The notes below the pieces were generated by a model. That model was not told where the DNA came from and made no database searches. It was given only the letters and a program-made list of their open reading frames with translations. A stretch of 64,000 nucleotides of DNA, from positions 105,257 to 169,256 of the forward strand of contig MAEX01000011.1 of NCBI GenBank assembly GCA_002013415.1, written 5' to 3'. Both the position numbers and the translations under genes were made by a program. Position 1 is the stretch's first letter; each line of letters opens with the position of its first letter. This document shows positions 35,232-48,036 of the stretch, piece after piece. This DNA comes from Mycobacterium sp. D16Q14 (GTDB taxonomy: Bacteria; Actinomycetota; Actinomycetes; Mycobacteriales; Mycobacteriaceae).

Positions 35232-35645
35232 CTAGTTGGTCTGCGCATCGAGCAGCTTGATCAGCCTCTTGGTTGCGATCAGTCGATAGGAGGCATCGAG
35301 AAGTTCGGCAACCTCGTCCCAGTCCACGTCGGTGCTGATATCCAGTCCGAGCCAGCCAAAGGGGCCCATGTACGCCGGGTAATAGAAGCGTTCGTCCTGC
35401 AAGAGAGCGGGGCGCTCCGAATCGTCCACCTTGACCAGCACCGAGTAGGGGTGGGCGATCTTGTCGCCCCGCGTTGCGCCCTTGGCGTTCCCGCCGAACA
35501 TCGCGAAGATCTTTCCGGCCTTGAAGACAGGTCTGCCCCAGGAGATCTGTTCGGCGGCCTCGGGCAGTGCGAGAGCCAGCTCGCGTAGTTCGGCCAGACC
35601 CGGATCGTCCTCGGTGAACATGATCGGGTGTGTGCCCATAGGCAC
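35232..35645 (-). CDS. MmcQ/YjbR-family protein
   Basis: The 137-residue product matches the MmcQ/YjbR family (CyaY-like fold, sometimes called DNA-binding). It has ELALALPEAAEQISWGRPVF at the start, KIFAMFGGN, YSVLVKVDD, GWLGLDISTDVDWDEVAELL and a basic end SYRLIATKRLIKLL. Biological role is unknown for the family. Start may be GTG 35645 or ATG 35639. The gene is divergent from ligA with only 46 bases between. Confidence 0.85.
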   Translation of the reverse strand: MPMGTHPIMFTEDDPGLAELRELALALPEAAEQISWGRPVFKAGKIFAMFGGNAKGATRGDKIAHPYSVLVKVDDSERPALLQDERFYYPAYMGPFGWLGLDISTDVDWDEVAELLDASYRLIATKRLIKLLDAQTN

Positions 35646-35682
35646 ATCGTAAGGTTCCGGTGCTGTCGGGCGGGTCCGTTAG

Positions 35683-37737
<2,055 letters not shown>

Positions 37738-37754
37738 CGGCGACAAAGTCCGAT

Positions 37755-37814
37755 GCCGAGCGTGAAGCTGTGGCGAGAAATCGCCCGGAATCTCGCCACA
37801 GCTTCACACTCGGT
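37755..37814. repeat. 60-base palindromic element, copy B
   Basis: GAAGCTGTGGCGAGA (37764-37778) pairs perfectly with TCTCGCCACAGCTTC (37791-37805), and the stem extends outward through CCGAG and CTCGG with one mismatch to about 23 bp. The central AAATCGCC is shared with copy A. It fills the gap between the convergent ligA and glycosyltransferase genes and could also act as a bidirectional transcription stop. Confidence 0.75.
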
Positions 37815-37842
37815 GGAGCATCAGACCGCCTGGCCCGAAGTT

Positions 37843-39720
37843 CTAGAGTTTCGGCGGCACCGACAGGTCGAACACCCGAAGATCTCCGTAATCCTTTGAG
37901 GAGAAGTGGGTTTCGACCCACTTCTGGACCTCGTCGGCCACCCGCTTGGTGTCGCCGTCCTTCTTCGGTTGCTCCTCTTGCTTGTCCTTGACGGACTCGG
38001 CATAGAACTCGACGGTGCCGTCCTGCGTGTAGTCGATGAACTGCTGCAGGGTGATGGGATTGTCGCGCCCGGAGAACCCGCCGATCGCCATCACGGGCGC
38101 GTTGGTCTCCAACTGAATGGGGGCGGCCGTGCGGGTATTGGTGGTCGCCACCGGCCACCTGGCATCGGAATCCCTGATCAGCGCCGCCAGTGCGGGATCG
38201 AGCGGCTTGGGTTCCCGCCCACCGAACTTGTCGTCGTCGGGCATTGCCGGGCCGGAGGTGGACAGCCCACCGACCTTGGGCGTGGTGACGTTCGCGATGG
38301 TGAACGCGATTGGCCCGCCCAACGAAACAGCAAGGGCCAGTGTGGCAATGGTATGGCGCAGCCGGGCGTTGCGCTCGAGCGCGCCAAGCGCGAGGGCAAT
38401 GGCCGCGGCGATACCGCCGATCAGCAGAACCCAGCGCAGCCACGGCAGCCAGGCCGGTACGCGCCGGAGCAGGACGAACGCCATGATGGTGGCGCTGAGT
38501 GTGAGCGCGCTGAGCCCCAGCTTGCTGATTCGCTCGGATCGATGCTGCCAGAGCAGGACCGTGCCAATGGCCAGGGAACCGGCGATGGCGGGGGCCATGG
38601 TCGAGGTGTAGTAGGGATGGAACTGCTTGGCCATGTAGCTCAGGATCACGTAGTTGGACACCATCCAGGTGCCCCACAGAATCAGCCCTGCCCCAGCGGG
38701 ATTGGTGTTGATCGCGCGCAGGCGGCCCAGCCAACCCTCGGTCAGCGGGGTCCTGCTGACGATGGCGAGTCCGAGGATCAGTGCGATGAGCGCCGTGGGT
38801 AGCAGCCACGCGATGTGGTCGGCCTGGGTGTCCTGGAACAGACGGAAGATGCCTGGGGTACCGGAGAATGAGGGTCCGCTTCCGCCCCCGCCCATTCCAT
38901 TCGAATCGTTGCCGAGCAGGCGGTCCAGTCCGTTGTAGCCGACTGCCAGAGTCCATTCGCTGTTGTCGGTGGAGTTGTCGACGTACGGACGGCTGGCTGC
39001 CGGGGTCAGCGCGACCGCTGCCATCCACCATCCCGACGAGACCAGCAGCGCCGCGCCGGCGCCGAGCAGATGTACGAGTGTTGTTTTCCAGGGCCATTTC
39101 GCGGACACCAGATAGGCGAGGAGCAGCGCGGGAACTACCAGCAGCCCTTCTAGTGTCTTGCACAGGAATGCGAACCCGATGCCCACGCCGGCCAGCGCCA
39201 GCCACCCGGCTGCGTTCCGAGAGCGCTCGGAGTCGATTGCGCGCGTGGTGAAGTACGCGGCCACCACCATGCCGAATACCATCGGTGCATCGGGGTTGGA
39301 GTGCCGGAACATCACCGAGACCACGGGGATCAGCGCGAACAGGGCCGCTGCGAGCAAGCCCGCACTCGGACCGGCCTGGCGTCGGACCGTGGCGTGAATC
39401 AGGGCGGCGCTCACGATCGCCAGCACGGCCTGCGGAATCAGCATGCTGGCGCTGGAGAAGCCGAAGATTCTGGCGGACAACCCCATCAGCCAGAGACCAC
39501 CGGCGGGCTTGTCGACCGTCACGTAGTTCTGCGGATCGAAGCTGCCGAAGAACCAGGCCTTCCAGCTCTCGCTGCCCGATTGGACGGCCGCCGCGTAGAA
39601 GGCGTTGGACCAGCCGTTATGGCTGATGTCCCAGAGATACACCACGGTGATCGTCAGCAGAATGGCGGCGAAGATGAGTCGTTCACGAGTCCTACTCATG
39701 GACGCGTCGATATCAGTCAC
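37843..39720 (-). CDS. Membrane glycosyltransferase of the PMT_2/ArnT-like (GT39/GT83) type
   Basis: The 625-residue polytopic protein has the GT-C layout. An acidic first loop (VVYLWDISHNGWSNAFYAAA), YVTVDKPAGGLWLMGL and VMFRHSNPDAPMVFGMV are followed by about ten membrane helices. A glycine-rich loop with SNGMGGGGSG and a C-terminal soluble domain with the repeat-like DNPITLQQFIDYTQDG come last. It should move a sugar from a polyprenyl-phosphate donor to an extracytoplasmic acceptor; neither is known. Confidence 0.87.
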   Translation of the reverse strand: MTDIDASMSRTRERLIFAAILLTITVVYLWDISHNGWSNAFYAAAVQSGSESWKAWFFGSFDPQNYVTVDKPAGGLWLMGLSARIFGFSSASMLIPQAVLAIVSAALIHATVRRQAGPSAGLLAAALFALIPVVSVMFRHSNPDAPMVFGMVVAAYFTTRAIDSERSRNAAGWLALAGVGIGFAFLCKTLEGLLVVPALLLAYLVSAKWPWKTTLVHLLGAGAALLVSSGWWMAAVALTPAASRPYVDNSTDNSEWTLAVGYNGLDRLLGNDSNGMGGGGSGPSFSGTPGIFRLFQDTQADHIAWLLPTALIALILGLAIVSRTPLTEGWLGRLRAINTNPAGAGLILWGTWMVSNYVILSYMAKQFHPYYTSTMAPAIAGSLAIGTVLLWQHRSERISKLGLSALTLSATIMAFVLLRRVPAWLPWLRWVLLIGGIAAAIALALGALERNARLRHTIATLALAVSLGGPIAFTIANVTTPKVGGLSTSGPAMPDDDKFGGREPKPLDPALAALIRDSDARWPVATTNTRTAAPIQLETNAPVMAIGGFSGRDNPITLQQFIDYTQDGTVEFYAESVKDKQEEQPKKDGDTKRVADEVQKWVETHFSSKDYGDLRVFDLSVPPKL

Positions 39721-39779
39721 GCCAGTGAGTGTGCCGGGCGATTCCGGGAGACGGCTGTACCGTTCCTGTGAACCGGCCC

Positions 39780-40445
39780 CTACCGCACCAAGGTTGCGAC
39801 GATGCCCGCCAGGTAGCCCAGACGGGCGACCTCCGAGGGCCGAAATTCCGGGCCGCCGGGACGACCCAGCACTACGGCGGTGTCACCCGAGCCCAGCGGT
39901 GCGGCGGCCAAGGTGGTGTCCATGTCTTTCCACAGCTGTGGCACCCAGTCGGCCGCGGTGTCGAGTACCTGCGCTCGATCCAGCGGTAACCACGGGGCCG
40001 AGGTCGCCTGGGTCTCCGGAGCGCCGGAACTTCCGGCCACTCGAATGAAGCCGCTGCCGTCCTGCCGCACCACAGTGCACCAATTGGCGCGCAGCACATG
40101 GGGCGCTTCCTGGGCGAGTACCTCCAGACGGGCGGATGCCCCGGCGGCGGCCACTCTGTCGATGAGTTCCAGCTCGCGATGCGCCTCCAACAGGCCTGTA
40201 TGCGGGCGGATGGAGTGCACATGCACCCCGTTCAGCGCCTCGGCGGCGGTGAGCAACGAATCGGGCATAGCCCCCGGCGGCAGGTCGATGACCAGATCGT
40301 CGATGGCATAGCCCGGGCCGCGCTCGACGACGTCGAGGGACAGGATGTCTGCGCCCACCGTGCCGAGCGCGACGGCGACCGATCCGAGACTGCCGGGACG
40401 GTCAGCGAGCTGCAGGCGCAGCAGATAAGACGGCACGTCCAACAC
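39780..40445 (-). CDS. ACT-domain protein (Rv3013 orthologue)
   Basis: The 221-residue product begins with an ACT domain ([20 protein letters not shown], then [13 protein letters not shown]) and has a second, less clear region with [17 protein letters not shown] domains bind amino acids and control enzymes. The target is unknown. As in M. tuberculosis it is divergent from gatC, with only 43 bases between the starts. The start is GTG. Confidence 0.87.
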   Translation of the reverse strand: MLDVPSYLLRLQLADRPGSLGSVAVALGTVGADILSLDVVERGPGYAIDDLVIDLPPGAMPDSLLTAAEALNGVHVHSIRPHTGLLEAHRELELIDRVAAAGASARLEVLAQEAPHVLRANWCTVVRQDGSGFIRVAGSSGAPETQATSAPWLPLDRAQVLDTAADWVPQLWKDMDTTLAAAPLGSGDTAVVLGRPGGPEFRPSEVARLGYLAGIVATLVR

Positions 40446-40488
40446 TGTGGCACAGGTCAGGCACTGCCGCCCTCTAGGCTATCTAGCC

Positions 40489-40797
40489 GTGAGCGCTATA
40501 TCCCGTGACGAGGTCGCGCACCTGGCCAGACTGGCCAGGCTTGCGCTAACTGACGCTGAGCTGGACGGATACGCCGGGCAACTCGACGCGATCCTCGGCC
40601 ACGTCAGCCAGATCAGTGCCGTTTCCACCGATGAGCTCGACGAGGTGGACGCGACGAGCTCTCCGCTCGATGCGGTCAATGTCACAAGGCCCGATGTGAT
40701 TGCCGACTGCCTGACCCCCGATCAGGCGCTGGCGCAGGCTCCGCGGGTCGCGGAGGGGCGCTTCGCGGTGCCGCAGATTCTGGGGGAAGAAGAGTGA
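40489..40797 (+). CDS. gatC: Aspartyl/glutamyl-tRNA amidotransferase subunit C
   Basis: The 102-residue GatC has [21 protein letters not shown] at the N-terminus and the C-terminal belt with VTRPDV and [10 protein letters not shown]. It wraps around GatA and joins it to GatB in the enzyme that turns Glu-tRNA(Gln) and Asp-tRNA(Asn) into the correct amide forms. TAGGCT ends eight bases before the GTG, which suggests a leaderless start. gatA overlaps by four bases. Confidence 0.94.
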   Translation: MSAISRDEVAHLARLARLALTDAELDGYAGQLDAILGHVSQISAVSTDELDEVDATSSPLDAVNVTRPDVIADCLTPDQALAQAPRVAEGRFAVPQILGEEE

Positions 40798-42272
40798 CCG
40801 ATCTGATCAGGCAAGACGCCGCCTCACTGGCCGCGCTGATTCATGCGGGCGAGGTGTCATCCGTCGAGGTGACGCGTGCGCATCTGGATCAGATCGCCAG
40901 TACCGACGAGACCTATCGAGCCTTCCTGCATGTGGCCGGAGAGCAGGCGCTCGCCGCTGCCAAGGACGCCGACGACGCGATAGCGGCCGGCTCGATACCG
41001 TCACCGCTTGCCGGCGTTCCGCTGGCGCTCAAGGACGTCTTCACCACCAGCGACATGCCGACCACCTGCGGGTCGAAGATCCTGGAGAACTGGGTTCCGC
41101 CCTACGACGCGACGGTCACCGCGAGGCTGCGCGCGGCCGGGATCCCGATCTTGGGCAAGACGAACATGGACGAGTTCGCGATGGGTTCCTCCACCGAGAA
41201 CTCCGCATACGGGCCTACCCGCAACCCGTGGGACATCGAGCGGGTGCCGGGCGGTTCGGGCGGCGGTAGCGCGGCCGCGCTGGCCGCGTTCCAGGCGCCC
41301 CTGGCCATCGGTACCGACACCGGCGGCTCGATCCGCCAGCCCGCGGCGCTCACCGCGACCGTCGGGGTCAAGCCCACCTACGGAACGGTTTCGCGTTACG
41401 GCCTGGTGGCCTGCGCGTCATCCCTGGATCAGGGCGGGCCCTGCGCGCGCACGGTGCTGGATACCGCGCTGTTGCATCAGGTGATCGCCGGGCATGATCC
41501 GCGCGACTCCACCTCGGTCGACGAGCCGGTGCCCGATGTCGCGGCCGCCGCTCGTACCGGTGCCACCGGCGACCTCAAAGGTGTTCGTGTCGGGGTGGTC
41601 TCGCAGTTGCGTGGCGATGGGTATCAGCCGGGCGTGATGGCATCGTTCGATGCGGCCGTCGAACAGCTCACCGCGCTGGGCGCCGACGTGGTGGAGGTGT
41701 CCTGTCCTCACTTCGAATACGCACTTCCGGCGTACTACTTGATTTTGCCGTCCGAGGTGTCCTCGAACCTGGCTCGGTTCGATGCCATGCGGTATGGCAT
41801 GCGCGTGGGCGACGACGGAACACGCAGCGCCGAGGAGGTCATGGCGCTCACCCGGGCCGCGGGCTTTGGCCCAGAGGTGAAGCGGCGCATCATGATCGGC
41901 ACGTATGCGCTATCCGCGGGGTACTACGACGCCTACTACGGCCGGGCGCAGAAGGTGCGCACACTGATCAAACGCGATCTGGAGCAGGCCTACGAGCAAG
42001 TGGACGTGTTGGTCACTCCGGCGACGCCCACCACCGCATTCCGGCTGGGGGAGAAGGTTGATGACCCGCTGGCCATGTACCAGTTCGATCTGTGCACGCT
42101 GCCGCTGAACCTGGCCGGGCACTGCGGAATGTCGGTGCCCTCGGGGCTTTCGGCCGATGACGGGCTCCCCGTGGGGCTGCAGATCATGGCTCCCGCACTC
42201 GCTGATGACCGGCTGTACCGGGTAGGAGCGGCGTACGAAACGGCGCGGGGCCCGCTGCCCTCGGCGCTCTAG
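40794..42272 (+). CDS. gatA: Aspartyl/glutamyl-tRNA amidotransferase subunit A
   Basis: The 492-residue amidase has the Ser-cisSer-Lys triad at the normal positions: Lys80 in PLALKDVF, Ser155 in GGSGGGSA and Ser179 in [11 protein letters not shown]. It frees ammonia from glutamine for the GatB reaction. It overlaps gatC at GTGA. pfkA and gatB follow farther downstream with an esterase gene between. Confidence 0.96.
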   Translation: MTDLIRQDAASLAALIHAGEVSSVEVTRAHLDQIASTDETYRAFLHVAGEQALAAAKDADDAIAAGSIPSPLAGVPLALKDVFTTSDMPTTCGSKILENWVPPYDATVTARLRAAGIPILGKTNMDEFAMGSSTENSAYGPTRNPWDIERVPGGSGGGSAAALAAFQAPLAIGTDTGGSIRQPAALTATVGVKPTYGTVSRYGLVACASSLDQGGPCARTVLDTALLHQVIAGHDPRDSTSVDEPVPDVAAAARTGATGDLKGVRVGVVSQLRGDGYQPGVMASFDAAVEQLTALGADVVEVSCPHFEYALPAYYLILPSEVSSNLARFDAMRYGMRVGDDGTRSAEEVMALTRAAGFGPEVKRRIMIGTYALSAGYYDAYYGRAQKVRTLIKRDLEQAYEQVDVLVTPATPTTAFRLGEKVDDPLAMYQFDLCTLPLNLAGHCGMSVPSGLSADDGLPVGLQIMAPALADDRLYRVGAAYETARGPLPSAL

Positions 42273-42324
42273 AGATTCACAGGTAACTACTAGCGTTCTG
42301 TACGCGCGGTAGCCGTAAGGGCTG

Positions 42325-42342
42325 TCTCATATGCATATGAGA
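42325..42342. promoter_or_regulatory. Perfect 18-base palindrome between gatA and the esterase gene
   Basis: TCTCATATGCATATGAGA is its own reverse complement. It lies about 200 bases before the esterase start in a gap of 273 bases without a supported gene. Such an exact AT-rich dyad in GC-rich DNA is likely a binding site for a dimeric regulator. A TAGGTT at 42533-42538 may be the -10 box of the esterase. Confidence 0.5.
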
Positions 42343-42545
42343 GTTCGATGTGGCGGTGTCACAGGTCGTCCCGGCAACGCAGCAGGTTCCGGTCCGATGT
42401 TCAGTACAGACGGATACCTGTGATTACTCCGGCGATCCACACGTGTCGTCGGCGCCCGACCCGGGGAACGCTCCGCCGTCGGCCACCATCGTGACGACCA
42501 GGCCCGGGCCCACGACGGTGCACCCTGGGGGCTAGGTTCGCATCC

Positions 42546-44042
42546 GTGGCAATGGCGCCGAAACGAGTACGAGTCAACAGTGGCGTCGTTGAAGGCTTTG
42601 TCCGGCGTGGAATGCGCCGTTTTCGTGGCATTCCTTACGCCGAACCGCCTGTAGGTCCGCTGCGGCTGCGGGCCCCGCGTCCCGTGCAGTCCTGGGAGGG
42701 CGTCCGTCGCTGCACGAGATTTGGCGCGGTGCCGTACCAGCCCAAGGTGTTCACGCCACAGAAGCGACGCAGCGAGGACTGCCTCTCGCTCAATGTGGTG
42801 ACGCCGGAGGAACTACCGGAGGGTCCGCTGCCGGTCATGTTCTACATCTACGGCGGCGGATATTTTCTCGGCGCCAGCGCCTCACCACCTTATGAGGGCT
42901 CGATATTGGCGCGCCGCGGATGCGTCTATGTGTCGGCGAACTATCGCGTGGGCGCTCTGGGCGCCTTCGATCTGTCCTCGCTGTCTGACGACGAGCATGT
43001 CATCGAAAGCAACGTGTACCTGCGTGATCTCGTGCTGGCTATGAAGTGGGTCCGTGACAACATTCGCGCCTTCGGGGGCGACCCGGACAACGTAACCATC
43101 TTCGGAGAGAGCGCGGGCGGCAGTGCTGTCGAGACCCTGATGGCCACCCCGTCCGCCGCGGGGCTGTTCCATCGCGCGATTATCCAAAGCACCGCCAGTG
43201 GCCTGGCCGCCAACGCCGATGCGATCGCGCAGGACGCCCGGCGTTTCGCTGAGCTGCTCGGCGCCGCACCCGACAACGCCGCGGCGACTGTCATGAATGC
43301 CTCGCCACGGCGGCTGCTGCGCGCACAGCGCACGTTGATCGCGGAGGGTAGCTTCCCGTTCGGTCCTTCGGTCGACGGCGACTATCTGCCCAAGCCTCCC
43401 GTGGAAGCGATGGAACATGGCGAAGCACCACGTGTTCCGTTGATCGTTGGCAGTAACGCCGATGAGGCCAGGATCTTCACGAAGGTGATCAAGGCGATGC
43501 CGCTGTCCGAGCCTGAGCAGCAGGAAATTCTCGCGGGTGGGGGCTCCGGTTATCGGGAACGAATCCTCGCGGCCTATCCGGGATATCCGTCGAAGGAAGC
43601 GCGGTTGCGGCTCGCGGGGGACATGTTCTTCACGTCTTCGGTGTGGCGGATTGCCGGGGCGCATCAACAGTTCGCACCGGTGTACGTCTACCAATTCGAC
43701 TATGCGCCCTGGACTGTGCGGGCCGCCGGTTTGAAGGGGTCGCACGCTACTGAGCTGCTGGCGGTATTCGGCAATTATCGCGGTCCTGCCGGGCCACTAT
43801 TGGCCGGCAGCCTTACGCACCGCGATGCTTCACGTGTGGTTGACGACATACAACAACGCTGGGTGGCTTTCGCGCGCAACGGTGTTCCCAGTGGGGACTG
43901 GCCGTTGTACCGCGACCCGGAATGGCCTGTGATGGTCTTCGACAGTGCGACACGTGTCGAGCAGAACCTGGGCGCCGACCGTCGCGAGGTATGGGCCGGG
44001 TTCAGGCTGAGCGTTCCGAGTCGCCTCCCGAAGGCTCCGTAG
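42546..44042 (+). CDS. Type B carboxylesterase
   Basis: The 498-residue protein is an alpha/beta-hydrolase of the cholinesterase-like type. It has [13 protein letters not shown], the oxyanion loop IYGGGYFLG, nucleophile Ser189 in FGESAGGS, the acidic residue in SNADEARIF and the histidine in KGSHATELL. Mycobacterial relatives include LipT. No signal peptide is seen. It cuts short esters or amides; the natural substrate is unknown. GTG 42546 lies seven bases after TAGGTT, compatible with a leaderless transcript; ATG 42552 is the alternative. Confidence 0.9.
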   Translation: MAMAPKRVRVNSGVVEGFVRRGMRRFRGIPYAEPPVGPLRLRAPRPVQSWEGVRRCTRFGAVPYQPKVFTPQKRRSEDCLSLNVVTPEELPEGPLPVMFYIYGGGYFLGASASPPYEGSILARRGCVYVSANYRVGALGAFDLSSLSDDEHVIESNVYLRDLVLAMKWVRDNIRAFGGDPDNVTIFGESAGGSAVETLMATPSAAGLFHRAIIQSTASGLAANADAIAQDARRFAELLGAAPDNAAATVMNASPRRLLRAQRTLIAEGSFPFGPSVDGDYLPKPPVEAMEHGEAPRVPLIVGSNADEARIFTKVIKAMPLSEPEQQEILAGGGSGYRERILAAYPGYPSKEARLRLAGDMFFTSSVWRIAGAHQQFAPVYVYQFDYAPWTVRAAGLKGSHATELLAVFGNYRGPAGPLLAGSLTHRDASRVVDDIQQRWVAFARNGVPSGDWPLYRDPEWPVMVFDSATRVEQNLGADRREVWAGFRLSVPSRLPKAP

Positions 44043-44079
44043 TGCTGCCGTCTCACCCGCTCCCGGGCATGATGGGGCT

Positions 44080-45111
44080 ATGCGTATCGGAGTGCTTACC
44101 GGTGGAGGAGACTGCCCAGGGCTCAACGCCGTCATCCGCGCGGTGGTTCGAACCTGCGCCAACCGCTACGACTCCCAGGTGGTCGGATTTCAGGACGGCT
44201 GGCGCGGGCTGCTGGAGAACCGGCGCATTCAGCTGGCCAATGACGATCGTAACGACCGGCTGCTGACCAAGGGCGGCACGGTGCTCGGCACCGCGCGCAC
44301 CAACCCCGACAAGCTGCGTGCCGGGCTCGACCAGATCAAGCAGACCCTCGATGACAACGGGATCGATGTACTCATCCCGATTGGTGGGGAGGGCACGCTC
44401 ACGGCGGCCAGCTGGCTCGCCGACGAGAACGTGCCCGTGGTGGGGGTGCCCAAGACAATCGATAACGATATCGACTGCACCGATGTCACTTTCGGGTTCG
44501 ATACGGCGTTGACCATCGCCACCGATGCCATCGACCGGCTGCACAGCACGGCCGAATCGCACCAGCGTGTCATGCTGGTGGAGGTGATGGGCAGGCATGC
44601 GGGGTGGATCGCGCTGCACGCCGGGCTGGCCTCCGGCGCCCACATGACGTTGATTCCCGAAGTACCGTACGACGTGGAAGAGGTGTGCCGCCTGATCAAA
44701 GGCCGCTTCCAGCGCGGGGATTCGCATTTCATCTGTGTGGTGGCCGAGGGTGCCAAGCCGGCAGAGGGCTCAATGGAGTTACGCGACGGGGGAATTGACG
44801 AGTTCGGGCATCAGCGGTTCACCGGCGTGGCCCAGCAGCTGGGCGTCGAAATCGAGAAGCGCATCAGCAAGGAGGTCCGCACCACGGTGCTGGGCCATGT
44901 GCAGCGCGGCGGCACCCCGACACCGTTCGACAGGGTGCTCGCTACCCGCTTTGGTGTGAACGCCGCGGACGCCGCCCATGCCGGCGAGTACGGGGTGATG
45001 GTGTCTCTGCGGGGCCAGGACATCGGGCGAGTGCCGTTGTCGGAGGCGACCCGCCATCTCAAGCTGGTCCCGAAGAATCGTTACGAGGACGCCGCCGCCT
45101 TCTTCGGCTGA
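44080..45111 (+). CDS. pfkA: 6-phosphofructokinase
   Basis: The 343-residue PFK has [20 protein letters not shown] at the N-terminus, [13 protein letters not shown], the catalytic PKTIDNDID segment, and [13 protein letters not shown] for fructose 6-phosphate binding. It phosphorylates fructose 6-phosphate in glycolysis. The GGEG form fits the actinobacterial ATP-dependent group. It lies between the gat genes in the same order as in M. tuberculosis. Confidence 0.95.
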   Translation: MRIGVLTGGGDCPGLNAVIRAVVRTCANRYDSQVVGFQDGWRGLLENRRIQLANDDRNDRLLTKGGTVLGTARTNPDKLRAGLDQIKQTLDDNGIDVLIPIGGEGTLTAASWLADENVPVVGVPKTIDNDIDCTDVTFGFDTALTIATDAIDRLHSTAESHQRVMLVEVMGRHAGWIALHAGLASGAHMTLIPEVPYDVEEVCRLIKGRFQRGDSHFICVVAEGAKPAEGSMELRDGGIDEFGHQRFTGVAQQLGVEIEKRISKEVRTTVLGHVQRGGTPTPFDRVLATRFGVNAADAAHAGEYGVMVSLRGQDIGRVPLSEATRHLKLVPKNRYEDAAAFFG

Positions 45112-45302
45112 GGAACGGCGCCCGTGTGGTCGCCAAGCGCATACCTGGTGTCGATGATTCTCGCGATGCACCGACGTGCGGTATGCGCTCGAAGGATTGG
45201 CCTGCTAGACCCGGCCAGCTCAGCCTGGGGCAGGCGCTACCTGCGTTTTCTCCGCAACACGCGTCTGCTCGGCAGGCAAAGCCGACCCATTAGGATCGCA
45301 GC

Positions 45303-46802
45303 ATGACAGAACTGCTGGACTACGACGACGTGCTGACCCGATACGAGCCGGTGCTCGGTATGGAAGTCCACGTCGAACTGTCCACGGCCACCAAGATGTT
45401 CTGCGGCTGCCCGACGGCGTTCGGTGCGGAGCCAAACACGCAGATCTGCCCGGTCTGCCTCGGCCTGCCGGGCTCGTTGCCGGTGGTCAATGAGAAGGCC
45501 GTCGAGTCGGCCATCCGTATCGGACTGGCGCTGAACTGTGAGATCGCGCCGTGGGGCCGGTTCGCCCGCAAGAACTACTTCTACCCGGACCAGCCGAAGA
45601 ACTACCAGATCTCCCAGTACGACGAGCCGATCGCGTTCAACGGCTATCTCGACGTTCCGTTGGACGACGGCACCACCTGGCGGGTGCAGATCGAGCGCGC
45701 CCACATGGAAGAGGACACCGGCAAGCTGACGCATATCGGCGGCGAGACCGGTCGCATCTCCGGGGCCACCGAATCCCTGCTCGATTACAACCGTGCCGGT
45801 GTGCCGCTCGTCGAGATCGTGACCAAGCCCATCGAGGGCACCGGGGAACGGGCCCCGGAGATCGCTCGCGCCTACGTGACGGCGTTGCGGGACCTGTTGC
45901 GCGCCTTGGATGTTTCCGATGTGCGTATGGATCACGGGTCGATGCGCTGCGATGCGAATGTGTCGCTGATGCCGACCGGTGCCGGCGAGTTCGGCACTCG
46001 TACCGAGACCAAGAACGTCAACTCGCTCAAGAGCGTCGAGGTAGCGGTCCGCTACGAGATGCGCCGCCAGGCAGCTGTTCTGGATGCGGGTGAGGAAGTC
46101 ATTCAGGAGACGCGACACTTCCTGGAGCAGGATGGCTCCACCAGTGCCGGGCGCCGTAAGGAGACTGCCGAGGACTACCGGTATTTCCCGGAGCCGGACC
46201 TGGAGCCCGTCGCGCCGAGTATTGAGCTGATCGAGGGGCTGCGCGGCACCCTTCCCGAGCTGCCCTGGCTGCGGCTGGGGCGTATTCAGCAGGAGTGGGG
46301 CGTCTCCGATGAGGTGATGCGCGATTTGGTGAACAACGGTGCGGTCGAACTCGTACAAGCCACCGTCGCCGAGGGAGCCAGTAGCGAAGAAGCACGCTCG
46401 TGGTGGGGCAACTACTTAGTGCAGCAGGCCAATTCGCGGGAGGTCGAGCTGTCCGAGCTTCCGATCACACCGACTCAGGTGGCCGCCGTTGTCACGTTGA
46501 TCAACGATGGCAAGCTGTCCAACAAGTTGGCGCGACAGGTGATCGACGGGGTGCTTACCGGTGAGGGTGAGCCCGAGCAGGTGATGACCGCTCGCGGGTT
46601 GGTGGTTATGCGCGACGATTCGCTGATCCAGGCCGCCGTCGATGAGGCGCTGGCCGCCAATCCCGATGTCGCGCAGAAGATCCGCGACGGCAAGGTGGCA
46701 GCCGCAGGCGCCATCGTGGGCGCGGTGATGAAGGCGACCAAGGGTCAGGCCGACGCCGCGCTGGTCAAGGACCTGGTGCTCAAGGCCTGCGGCCAGGGCT
46801 AG
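45303..46802 (+). CDS. gatB: Aspartyl/glutamyl-tRNA amidotransferase subunit B
   Basis: The 499-residue GatB has the kinase-like domain with [34 protein letters not shown] with zinc-binding cysteines, and [19 protein letters not shown] helical domain and the C-terminal YqeY-like tail follow ([20 protein letters not shown]). It activates and amidates the mischarged tRNA with ammonia from GatA. Its stop directly abuts that of the convergent lppZ gene. Confidence 0.96.
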   Translation: MTELLDYDDVLTRYEPVLGMEVHVELSTATKMFCGCPTAFGAEPNTQICPVCLGLPGSLPVVNEKAVESAIRIGLALNCEIAPWGRFARKNYFYPDQPKNYQISQYDEPIAFNGYLDVPLDDGTTWRVQIERAHMEEDTGKLTHIGGETGRISGATESLLDYNRAGVPLVEIVTKPIEGTGERAPEIARAYVTALRDLLRALDVSDVRMDHGSMRCDANVSLMPTGAGEFGTRTETKNVNSLKSVEVAVRYEMRRQAAVLDAGEEVIQETRHFLEQDGSTSAGRRKETAEDYRYFPEPDLEPVAPSIELIEGLRGTLPELPWLRLGRIQQEWGVSDEVMRDLVNNGAVELVQATVAEGASSEEARSWWGNYLVQQANSREVELSELPITPTQVAAVVTLINDGKLSNKLARQVIDGVLTGEGEPEQVMTARGLVVMRDDSLIQAAVDEALAANPDVAQKIRDGKVAAAGAIVGAVMKATKGQADAALVKDLVLKACGQG

Positions 46803-47966
46803 CTAGTCCAGGTCGTCGTTGGCCCGGGGGAATCCGCCGCCCTTCGGGAACAGTGGGAACACCACGTCCTCGGTGGGGGTGGCGGTGCCGAAGTCCTTGT
46901 TGATGGAACCGCCCCAGACGTTTCCGTCGGCAGAGAGCTTCAGCGCCCGCACATGACCGTGCTGCTCCTTCTGGCGGAGCACCTCGGGATCGCCCGTGAC
47001 CGCACCGGTTTCGGGGTTCTGGCGCACCACGACTGTGGTCTGGTTGAACACCAGATTGACCATCACCGAGCTGTCCAGTGCGGCGCAACCGGCCACCCCG
47101 GGCTTGTCCGGCCACGTCCACACCGTTGAGATCTTGCCGTCCTTGGTGAGCTTTTGCAGTCGATCGCCCGCGGGTGCGCGGTCGGTGACATACAGCGCGC
47201 CGTTGGCGGCATCCACGCACATGGCGCCGCCGTCACCCAGGCCGCTGATCGCGGTCGTCGGCGCCGCCTGGTCGATAGTGGTGGGCTGCTCGATGCGGAT
47301 CACCTTGCCGGCCAAAGAGTTCGGATCATTGGCTGCGGCCGCATTGCCGCCGGTGCCGGTCTGTACCACCAGTGTGGTGGGGCTGATGAACGCCAGCGAT
47401 CCCGCATTGCCGTTGGGTCCCTTGGGGATTCCGGTGAGGATGTCCTTGGGTACGTCGCCATCGGCGACACGTATCACCCGGTTATCGGTGGGGGTGCTGA
47501 TGTAGGCGTACATCAGCCGGTCCTGCTGGTAGGAGGGGGAGAGCACGATATCGGACAGTCCGCCGTCGCCCGACGGGTCGACGGGGATGGTCGTCTTCAC
47601 CTTCGGCTCGGCGCTCGTCGCGATTTCTTTGATGACACCCGTCGCGCGCTCGGCGACCAATGCGGTCTTGCCGTCGCTGCCCATGATGAGCCCGCTGGTG
47701 GCCTCCAGGCATCCCTGCATCACACCGTCGGCGGGGCACTGCTTGGGGAACGGTTTACCCGGTAATGGCGGCGGCGGGGTGGTCGTGGTCTGGGCAACCC
47801 CGCGCCGGGGAACCTCGGTGAACGGCTGATCCTGGGTCGGATCGAACCGCACACATCCCGATAACAGCGTCACCGTTCCGGCCAACGCCGCCATCGAACC
47901 GACAAGCAGTCTTTTCCCCGATGGCTCATTGATCGGTCCCGTCGAGGGGCTGGAGCGAATGAGCAT
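46803..47966 (-). CDS. lppZ: Lipoprotein LppZ-like, beta-propeller
   Basis: The 387-residue product has a lipobox LLSGC at about residue 38, a Thr/Pro-rich linker and a six-blade propeller of the glucose/sorbosone dehydrogenase type. It includes VALVAERATG-like, GGLSDIVLSP, DNRVIRVADGD and LAGKVIRIEQPTT segments, closely matching M. tuberculosis LppZ (Rv3006). It sits on the outer face of the cell membrane. No enzyme activity is established. It is divergent from doxX, as in M. tuberculosis. Confidence 0.92.
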   Translation of the reverse strand: MLIRSSPSTGPINEPSGKRLLVGSMAALAGTVTLLSGCVRFDPTQDQPFTEVPRRGVAQTTTTPPPPLPGKPFPKQCPADGVMQGCLEATSGLIMGSDGKTALVAERATGVIKEIATSAEPKVKTTIPVDPSGDGGLSDIVLSPSYQQDRLMYAYISTPTDNRVIRVADGDVPKDILTGIPKGPNGNAGSLAFISPTTLVVQTGTGGNAAAANDPNSLAGKVIRIEQPTTIDQAAPTTAISGLGDGGAMCVDAANGALYVTDRAPAGDRLQKLTKDGKISTVWTWPDKPGVAGCAALDSSVMVNLVFNQTTVVVRQNPETGAVTGDPEVLRQKEQHGHVRALKLSADGNVWGGSINKDFGTATPTEDVVFPLFPKGGGFPRANDDLD

Positions 47967-48036
47967 GCCCGCAAGATTACGGACCTTACGGCGTTGCTCG
48001 CCACATTCGGGGCTCCAATGGACTTACGCTGAGCCC

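Noticed and set aside
42350..42535. A 61-codon frame starting with GTG before the esterase gene.
   Set aside because: No ribosome-binding site or well-placed -10 box, no domain, and a Pro/Thr-rich composition expected from GC-rich non-coding DNA. Kept as doubtful only.
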